Assembly (NCBI GenBank): GCA_023247955.1
Contig: JAHFFL010000024.1
Coordinates: forward strand, 1-10,181
Source of the DNA: Candidatus Omnitrophota bacterium
GTDB lineage: Bacteria > Omnitrophota > Gorgyraeia > 2-02-FULL-51-18
Direction of reading: 5' to 3'
DNA: 10,181 nucleotides
Shown here: positions 5,332-10,181 of the stretch, piece by piece
How positions within the stretch are numbered: position 1 is the first letter of the stretch
Layout of the letters: the number at the start of each line of letters is the position of its first letter
Position numbers and translations under genes: made by a program
The notes under the pieces: generated by a model
Database searches by the model: none
What the model was told of the DNA's origin: nothing
What the model saw: the letters and a program-made list of their open reading frames with translations, nothing else

Positions 5332-6081
5332 GTGTCAGGTCACTCAAAATGGGCGACGATTAAGCATAAAAAAGGCGCGCTGGACGCCAAACGCGGCGCG
5401 CTGTTTACGAAGATCATCAGAGAGCTTACGGTAGCCGCCAAAAACGGCGGGGGAAATCCGGAGGCCAATCCCCGGCTCCGGACTGTGCTGCAAAAAGCCA
5501 AAGAAGCGAACATGCCTTCCGACAACATCGACCGCGCGATTAAAAAAGGAACCGGAGAGCTTCCAGGAGTGATTTACGAAGAGGTGGCTTATGAGGGCTA
5601 CGGTCCGGGCGGTATCGCGATTCTCATCGAGGCCTTGACGGACAACAAAAACCGCACAACGGCCGAAGTCCGAAGCATGCTCGAGAAAAGAGGCGGCAAC
5701 ATGTCGGGCGCGGGCTCGGTCGCATGGCAGTTTTCCAAAAAAGGGCTTTTGCTGGTCAAGAAAGAAACGGTCAATGAAGATAAGATCATGACCGTCGCGC
5801 TGGATGCGGGCGCTTCGGATTTTAGCGCCGAAAAAAACCATTATGAAATTACCACTGAACCGCATGATTTTGAGAACGTCAAAAAAGCGGTTGTTGATGC
5901 TCAGATTCTGCTCGAGAGCGCGGAGATCACCAAAATCCCTTCGGCGACTGTGACGCTCAGCGCAGTGGACGCCAAGGCCGTGCTAGCGCTATTGGAATCC
6001 CTGGAAGAGCATGAGGACGTTCAAAATGTCTATTCCAACGCGGAGTTCTCAGATGAGGTGCTGCAGGAGTTGGGTGGTTAG
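5332..6081 (+). CDS. yebC: YebC/PmpR-family protein (TACO1-like)
   Basis: A 249-residue cytosolic member of the YebC/PmpR family. Members have been described as DNA-binding regulators and, more recently, as factors that help ribosomes through difficult proline stretches; which applies here cannot be told from sequence. Family marks are GHSKWATIKHKK at 3-14, MPSDNIDRAIKKG at 61-73, YEGYGPGG at 87-94, and ALTDNKNRT at 101-109, followed by GGNMSGAGSVAWQF at 121-134. Length is normal (about 240-250). The start is GTG 5332, fixed by AGAGGAG seven bases upstream and by the family's standard MSGHSKW beginning. It begins the cluster with ruvC, ruvA and ruvB, an order common in many bacteria, and ends 5 bases before ruvC. 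Confidence 0.96.
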   Translation: MSGHSKWATIKHKKGALDAKRGALFTKIIRELTVAAKNGGGNPEANPRLRTVLQKAKEANMPSDNIDRAIKKGTGELPGVIYEEVAYEGYGPGGIAILIEALTDNKNRTTAEVRSMLEKRGGNMSGAGSVAWQFSKKGLLLVKKETVNEDKIMTVALDAGASDFSAEKNHYEITTEPHDFENVKKAVVDAQILLESAEITKIPSATVTLSAVDAKAVLALLESLEEHEDVQNVYSNAEFSDEVLQELGG

Positions 6082-6086
6082 GGTGT

Positions 6087-6581
6087 ATGCGTATTCTCGG
6101 CGTGGACCCGGGTCTGGTGACCACCGGATACGGGGTCATTTCGGATTCAAGCTCGCGGGGTACGCGCGGCGTCGTTGAATTGATTGAGGTCGGAGTCATT
6201 CGCACAAAGGCCGATTCCGGAATTGCGGCTCGTCTCAACCGCATTTACCGTGCGTTGCAGGAAGTGGTTTCGGAATTTGAACCTGACGTACTGGTGATTG
6301 AGAAGCTATACACCCACTACCGGCATCCCGCCACGGCTATTCTGATGGGTCATGTGCGCGGCGTGGTTTGTCTGGTGAGCGGAGCAAGCGACATCCCGCT
6401 CGTGAGTATTGCGGCGACCCATGTCAAGAAATCCGTCGCCGGCAGGGGGCATGCGGGGAAAGAACAGGTCGGGCGCATGGTCGAGCGCTATTTGAGTTTA
6501 AGACCGATGTCCGCGCCTTCGGATGCCACGGACGCGCTGGCAATCGCGCTCTCTTACGTGCTGAACCGGAGACCGGGCTGA
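6087..6581 (+). CDS. ruvC: Crossover junction endodeoxyribonuclease RuvC
   Basis: Resolves Holliday junctions by paired cuts, working with RuvAB in recombination repair. The 164 residues start with MRILGVDPGLVTTGYGVI, which carries the first catalytic aspartate D7. The other acids are E72 (in VLVIEKLYTH, where many homologues have IEEVF), D146 and D149 (in PSDATDALAIAL). The stretch GRGHAGKEQVGRMV at 119-132 matches the conserved substrate-binding helix. Length is close to the E. coli enzyme (173). ATG 6087 is 5 bases past yebC, without a strong ribosome site of its own beyond the GGTTAGGGTG run, which suggests coupling to yebC translation. All four catalytic acids are present, so the enzyme should be active. 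Confidence 0.95.
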   Translation: MRILGVDPGLVTTGYGVISDSSSRGTRGVVELIEVGVIRTKADSGIAARLNRIYRALQEVVSEFEPDVLVIEKLYTHYRHPATAILMGHVRGVVCLVSGASDIPLVSIAATHVKKSVAGRGHAGKEQVGRMVERYLSLRPMSAPSDATDALAIALSYVLNRRPG

Positions 6582-6585
6582 GCTC

Positions 6586-7224
6586 ATGATTTCTCAAATT
6601 CACGGTGTGATCGAACAAATCAGCGAGAACAGTCTGAGCGTTGTGGTCAGCGGGATTTCCTATGAGGTTTTCATTCCGGTGGCCGTAATGCGGAGCTTCG
6701 ACGGACGATTGGTCAAAGACGAAAAGATTTCCCTCGTGACTTACCATTATTATCAGACCGACCCTTCTAAAAGTATTCCGGTACTTATCGGTTTTGCCAA
6801 CCAAATCGAGAAAGAATTTTTTGAGAAATTCATCACAGTCTCGGGTGTGGGTCCCAAGGCGGCGGTGCGCGCGCTGAAAGCCCCTATCCCTGAAATCGCC
6901 CAGGCCATTGACGCGGCGGATCTCGCGTTTCTTAAATCGCTTCCCGGAATTGGCGAACAGCGGGCCAAAGAGATTATCGCGAAGCTCCAGGGCAAAATGA
7001 GTAAATTCGGTTTAATCCGCACGCCCGCCAGCCATACGCCGACTGCAAGTGTTTCGAATACGGCGGTGCAGGAGGAAGCGTTTGAGGTCCTTTTACAGCT
7101 GCAGTATAAAAGGGAAGAGGCGAAGGAAATGATCCGCAAGGCGTTTGTGAGAAAGCCGGGGCTCGGCAGCGTCGAGGAGATTTTGAGCGAAGTGTATCAA
7201 CAGAAGAAAGAAGGACCGCGTTGA
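6586..7224 (+). CDS. ruvA: Holliday junction branch migration protein RuvA
   Basis: Binds four-way DNA junctions and loads the RuvB motor. The 212 residues show the three domains: OB fold (1-70), paired helix-hairpin-helix motifs (VSGVGPKAA at 85-93, LPGIGEQRAKEIIAKL at 119-134), a flexible linker (about 145-162), and a C-terminal RuvB-contact domain (163-204). The loop that in E. coli RuvA reads REDA, and holds the acidic pin (E55, D56) which helps split strands, is replaced here by a longer TYHYYQTDPSKSIP at 52-65, leaving only D59 as an acid. This is divergence and not damage, since the rest of the fold is intact. ATG 6586 is 4 bases past the ruvC stop; the last codons overlap the ruvB start. 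Confidence 0.95.
   Translation: MISQIHGVIEQISENSLSVVVSGISYEVFIPVAVMRSFDGRLVKDEKISLVTYHYYQTDPSKSIPVLIGFANQIEKEFFEKFITVSGVGPKAAVRALKAPIPEIAQAIDAADLAFLKSLPGIGEQRAKEIIAKLQGKMSKFGLIRTPASHTPTASVSNTAVQEEAFEVLLQLQYKREEAKEMIRKAFVRKPGLGSVEEILSEVYQQKKEGPR
7211..7223 (+). promoter_or_regulatory. Ribosome binding site and TTG start of ruvB
   Basis: AAGGA at 7211-7215 sits five bases before TTG at 7221. The TTG overlaps the ruvA stop TGA (7222-7224) as TTGA. No ATG or GTG is available before the conserved RuvB domain, so this decides the start and implies coupled translation of ruvA and ruvB. Confidence 0.7.
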
Positions 7225-8321
7225 AGGAAAAGAAAATAAAAACGGATTCGGGGCGGGAAAAAATAGACTTTGAACGGTCGGGCCGCGAAAAACTTCTGAG
7301 CACCCATGCCGACGAAGCAGACGGCGTTGTCGAGCTATCGCTTCGGCCGTCAAAGATCTCGGAGTTTATCGGCCAGGAAGGGCTCAAAGAAAATTTACGG
7401 ATAGCCCTCGAGGCCGCGAAAAAAAGAAAAGATACGCTTGAGCATGTGCTTCTCTCGGGACCGCCTGGCCTGGGGAAGACGACGCTTGCGCATATCATCG
7501 CGCATGAGATGGGAGCCAAGATCATGGCGACCAGCGGGCCCGCGATAGAACGCGCGGGAGACCTGATCGGTATTCTCACCAATCTCGAGGAAGGGGACAT
7601 CCTTTTTATCGATGAGATACACCGGCTCTCCAAAGTCGTAGAGGAGTTTGTGTATCCGGCGATGGAAGACTACAAGATCGACTTCATCGTCGACAAAGGT
7701 CCATACGCGAAAACGATCAAATTCGCGCTGAAGCGTTTCACGCTGATTGGGGCCACGACGCGGCAAGGACTCCTAAGCTCTCCGCTCAGAGACCGGTTCG
7801 GCGTTTCGTTTCATCTTGATTTTTATGAGCCGGACGACTTGAGAAAAATCATCGAGCGTTCCGCGAAGCTTCTGGCGATCCCCATCGACCGCGAGGCGGC
7901 TTCTGAGCTGGCCAGGCGTTCGCGGGGCACGCCGAGAATCGCCAACAAGCTTTTGCGACGGGTCAGGGACTACGCGCAGGTCAAGTCTCATGACACCATC
8001 ACGCTCGAGGTGTTGGACAAGGCGCTGGCCGGCCAGGGAATAGATAAAACGGGACTCGACAATCTCGACCGCAAGGTGCTCAGTGCGATCATTGAGATTT
8101 ACGGCGGGGGGCCCGTCGGCATTGATTCGCTCGCGGCCACGCTGAACGAAGAGGTGGACACGATCGTGGACGTCGTCGAACCCTTTTTGCTTAAAAGCGG
8201 GTATTTGAAAAGAACTTCCCGCGGCCGCGAAGCGACCTCTCAGGCCTATGCGCATTTGCGCGTGCCGCTCGGCGTCTCCAAGCGGGAGCTTTTTACCCCC
8301 AAGAACGAGCCGTTGTCCTGA
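7221..8321 (+). CDS. ruvB: Holliday junction branch migration ATPase RuvB
   Basis: AAA+ motor that drives Holliday junction branch migration with RuvA. The 366 residues contain Walker A GPPGLGKTT at 80-88, Walker B FIDEIH at 129-134, sensor 1 GATTR at 177-181, the arginine finger in LRDRFG (R190), sensor 2 region RGTPRIANKLLRR at 235-247, and a C-terminal winged helix ending near residue 346 (GYLKRTSRGREAT). It is longer than E. coli RuvB (336) because of a charged N-terminal lead of about 35 residues and a C-terminal tail RVPLGVSKRELFTPKNEPLS at 347-366. The lead is lysine-rich and low in conservation, so the exact start is the least certain part; TTG 7221 with AAGGA upstream is the best choice. 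All ATPase motifs are intact. Confidence 0.96.
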   Translation: MKEKKIKTDSGREKIDFERSGREKLLSTHADEADGVVELSLRPSKISEFIGQEGLKENLRIALEAAKKRKDTLEHVLLSGPPGLGKTTLAHIIAHEMGAKIMATSGPAIERAGDLIGILTNLEEGDILFIDEIHRLSKVVEEFVYPAMEDYKIDFIVDKGPYAKTIKFALKRFTLIGATTRQGLLSSPLRDRFGVSFHLDFYEPDDLRKIIERSAKLLAIPIDREAASELARRSRGTPRIANKLLRRVRDYAQVKSHDTITLEVLDKALAGQGIDKTGLDNLDRKVLSAIIEIYGGGPVGIDSLAATLNEEVDTIVDVVEPFLLKSGYLKRTSRGREATSQAYAHLRVPLGVSKRELFTPKNEPLS

Positions 8322-8346
8322 CGGGCCGCTCACCGAACATTTCCTC

Positions 8347-9507
8347 ATGAAAAAATATAAACCAGCTGTTGTCCTATGGACTCTTTTATTTACGGCATCA
8401 GCGCTGTCGCGTGTTTTTTCGGCGGAGCCAAAAAACACGCCACCGGTGATCCGTGTTCTGATTGAGGAGGACCAGAAACTTGTCCGGCTCGAGGCCGGCG
8501 GGCCTTATCGCATTGAGCTTTTGCCGTCTTTGAAAACGGTGCAAAAGGGCAAGAAATTGCCGGCTACGCCCGTTTCGCCCACGCCTCAAGGAATTCGCTT
8601 GGGGACCGAGGAGTGGGCGGCTCAGGGGATTCGCATCGAGCCGGAGGAGGATAGGACTCTCGTTCTCGACCAGACGCGCTTTCGCGGGTCTCTCCAGATC
8701 ATGAAAGATAAAAATCAGTCGCTTTATGCCGTGAACCGTTTGGATATCGAAAGTTACTTGTATGGGGTGTTGCAACACGAGGTCGCGCACTGGTGGCCGA
8801 TGGAGGCCCTGATGGCCCAGGCGATAGCGGCGAGGACCTACGCGCTTTATCAGTCGCAGGTCAGCCGGGGAGCGGAGTTTGACGTGAAGAGCACGACACA
8901 CTCCCAGGTCTATGGCGGGAGCAACGTCGAGCGCTACCGCGCGAAAAAAGCGGTGGACCGCACGCATGGGCTTGTGTTGACGTATCAAGGAAAGCTATTT
9001 CCGGCTTATTTTCACGCGACTTGCGCCGGGCAGACGGCGGGCGCCAAGGAGCTTTGGAAAATAGATGTCCCGCCGCTGGCGGGAGGGGTACGTTGCGGTT
9101 ATTGCCGTATTTCCCCTCATTTTTTTTGGGAAGCCAAAGTGCCGCTTGCGGAGATTGAAGAAAAGCTAAACGTGAACGGACGAGGCCTCGGCCAGCTGCT
9201 TTCCATCGAGGAAATCACGCAAACTCCTTCCAGCCGGGTAGGGAGTTTACGCCTCACAGGGACATCGGGAGAGGCCGTGGTTGCGGCAAAAGATTTCAGG
9301 ATATGGGTGGGCGGCGACAGGATGCGAAGCACGAATTTTACGGTCAAGATAAACGACGACGTGGCGGAATTTCACGGAAAAGGATGGGGGCACGGCGTAG
9401 GACTTTGCCAATGGGGGACGCTGGGGCAGGCGATGTTGGGCCGCAGACACGAGGAAATCCTCAAGTTTTATTATCCCGGATCGGAAATCAAGGATTATGG
9501 GTCTTAA
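8347..9507 (+). CDS. SpoIID/LytB-domain protein, probable exported peptidoglycan lytic transglycosylase
   Basis: Exported protein of the SpoIID/LytB (amidase enhancer) family. In sporulating Firmicutes SpoIID cuts denuded peptidoglycan; homologues in non-sporulating bacteria are thought to act on cell-wall glycan, often in division. The 386 residues begin with a signal peptide (cut likely after VFSA, residue 26). The SpoIID core is IESYLYGVLQHEVAHWWP at 134-151, with E145 in the place of the catalytic glutamate, then EALMAQAIAARTYAL at 153-167, YFHATCAGQT at 221-230, and GKGWGHGVGLCQWG at 344-357. H223, C226, C250 and C253 could bind a metal, as a His/Cys zinc site is known in Clostridioides SpoIID. 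A longer open frame to 8248 overlaps ruvB and lacks a signal peptide, so ATG 8347 is preferred, though its ribosome site is weak. It is 25 bases after ruvB and overlaps queA by 11. Confidence 0.9.
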   Translation: MKKYKPAVVLWTLLFTASALSRVFSAEPKNTPPVIRVLIEEDQKLVRLEAGGPYRIELLPSLKTVQKGKKLPATPVSPTPQGIRLGTEEWAAQGIRIEPEEDRTLVLDQTRFRGSLQIMKDKNQSLYAVNRLDIESYLYGVLQHEVAHWWPMEALMAQAIAARTYALYQSQVSRGAEFDVKSTTHSQVYGGSNVERYRAKKAVDRTHGLVLTYQGKLFPAYFHATCAGQTAGAKELWKIDVPPLAGGVRCGYCRISPHFFWEAKVPLAEIEEKLNVNGRGLGQLLSIEEITQTPSSRVGSLRLTGTSGEAVVAAKDFRIWVGGDRMRSTNFTVKINDDVAEFHGKGWGHGVGLCQWGTLGQAMLGRRHEEILKFYYPGSEIKDYGS

Positions 9508-10181
9508 CGATTTTAATTACCCCCTGCCCAAAGACCTGATCGCTCAGTTTCCTTTAAAAAAAAGAGACGGCTCGCGTCTTTTAGTCGTGGATCGAAAAAC
9601 CGGCCTTCTCCGGGACAAAAACTTTTTTGATATTTTGAATTTTGTGCCCGCAGGTGATCTGCTGGTGTTGAATGATACCAAAGTTTTTCCGGCTCGTCTT
9701 TTGGGGAATAAAAAAGGCACTGGTGGAAAGATTGATATTTTGCTGTTGGCGCCGGAGGGGTCTGATCCCAAAGTGTGGCGCTGTTTGGTTCAGCCGTCGC
9801 CCAAAGAAGGCCAGGAATTCGTATTTCCTCACGAAGGCGTGGAAGCCGTCTTTATCAAAAGAGACGACAATAAAATTCCTCTCCTTGAATTCGAAAACGT
9901 GCCGGACGTGAGGGCCTTCGCCGAGAAGTTTGGAACCATGCCTTTGCCGCCCTATATCAAAAGGGCGGCGGGAGTTGAGGATCAAGCGGCTTATCAGACG
10001 GTCTATGCGAAGCAGGAAGGGGCAGTTGCCGCGCCCACGGCAGGGCTGCACTTCACACCGGAGCTCCTTGAAAAATTGAAAGTGAAAGGCGTCGAGATCG
10101 CTTACGTGACGCTTCACGTCGGCTACGGCACTTTTAAACCTGTCGAAGATCTGGAAAACCACCGCATGCATGCCGAGCGTT
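9497..10181 (+). CDS. queA: S-adenosylmethionine:tRNA ribosyltransferase-isomerase QueA, 3'-partial
   Basis: Transfers and rearranges the ribose part of S-adenosylmethionine onto 7-aminomethyl-7-deazaguanine in tRNA, making epoxyqueuosine, the next-to-last step of queuosine synthesis. The 228 visible residues match the family: LNDFNYPLPKDLIAQFPL at 3-20, VLNDTKVFPARLLG at 57-70, MPLPPYIKR at 148-156, PTAGLHF at 180-186 and HVGYGTF at 207-213. The usual length is about 340, so roughly the last third lies beyond the window; no stop is reached, and there is no frameshift. ATG 9497 lies inside the end of the SpoIID-like gene, whose TAA is at 9505-9507, giving an 11-base overlap in another frame. 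AAGG just upstream (9490-9493) is a close ribosome site. A ruvB to queA order, often continued by tgt, is common in bacteria. Confidence 0.95.
   Translation, partial: MGLNDFNYPLPKDLIAQFPLKKRDGSRLLVVDRKTGLLRDKNFFDILNFVPAGDLLVLNDTKVFPARLLGNKKGTGGKIDILLLAPEGSDPKVWRCLVQPSPKEGQEFVFPHEGVEAVFIKRDDNKIPLLEFENVPDVRAFAEKFGTMPLPPYIKRAAGVEDQAAYQTVYAKQEGAVAAPTAGLHFTPELLEKLKVKGVEIAYVTLHVGYGTFKPVEDLENHRMHAER

Noticed and set aside
6974..7633. Long minus-strand frame across ruvA and ruvB
   Set aside because: Serine/arginine-rich translation typical of the reverse of a coding sequence; the plus-strand genes have all family motifs.
8248..8346. Upstream extension of the SpoIID-like protein
   Set aside because: It lies inside the end of ruvB in another frame, and the ATG at 8347 begins a normal signal peptide.
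7773..8438. 221-codon minus-strand frame opposite ruvB
   Set aside because: Opposite to a complete conserved gene and with no recognisable domain or ribosome site.
8398..8988. 196-codon minus-strand frame opposite the SpoIID-like gene
   Set aside because: Covers conserved SpoIID motifs on the other strand; composition looks like a shadow.
9581..10171. 196-codon minus-strand frame at the right edge
   Set aside because: Opposite to queA, whose family motifs run throughout the same bases.

Overview
The window looks like ordinary chromosomal sequence from a Gram-negative, non-sporulating bacterium. One gene encodes a predicted outer-membrane barrel with a C-terminal aromatic residue, several products carry export signals, and there are two PilZ (cyclic-di-GMP type) proteins. 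Gene order, a RuvA with an unusual loop and the PilZ tail suggest a deep-branching, mostly uncultivated lineage such as Omnitrophota. That placement is a low-confidence impression from sequence style, not a result. No tRNA, rRNA, CRISPR array, insertion sequence or phage gene was recognised.

Left part (1-2266, + strand): four closely spaced genes, probably one operon. They are a VIT1/CCC1-type iron/manganese transporter open at the left edge and apparently joined to a ferritin-like helix, a probably exported methionine sulfoxide reductase B, an MgtC/SapB-family membrane protein, and a type-4 (iron-sulfur) uracil-DNA glycosylase. Gaps are only 10-15 bases. Metal storage, repair of oxidised protein and DNA repair would fit a stress-related set, but that link is inferred.

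Middle (2267-4380): an AT-richer spacer holds a possible 50-residue basic protein. Then come two divergent PilZ genes separated by 96 bases and a predicted beta-barrel protein downstream of the second. The minus-strand PilZ gene has a near-consensus promoter whose predicted transcription start falls on the A of its ATG, so its mRNA may be leaderless. A short spacer with a 14-codon mini-ORF precedes glpX.

Right part (4381-10181, + strand): glpX (class II fructose-1,6-bisphosphatase), then an extended -10 promoter followed by yebC-ruvC-ruvA-ruvB-spoIID-like-queA. The ruv genes overlap or nearly touch, ruvB starts with TTG inside the ruvA stop, and queA starts inside the end of the SpoIID-like gene and runs off the window. 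RuvA, RuvB and RuvC process Holliday junctions, the SpoIID/LytB protein probably acts on peptidoglycan, and QueA works in queuosine tRNA modification. YebC belongs to a family tied to transcription control and translation.

I did not find a clearly new system. The best leads are the possible leaderless, divergently paired PilZ genes, the ferritin-like/VIT fusion cut by the window edge, the altered acidic-pin loop of RuvA, and the small basic ORF.
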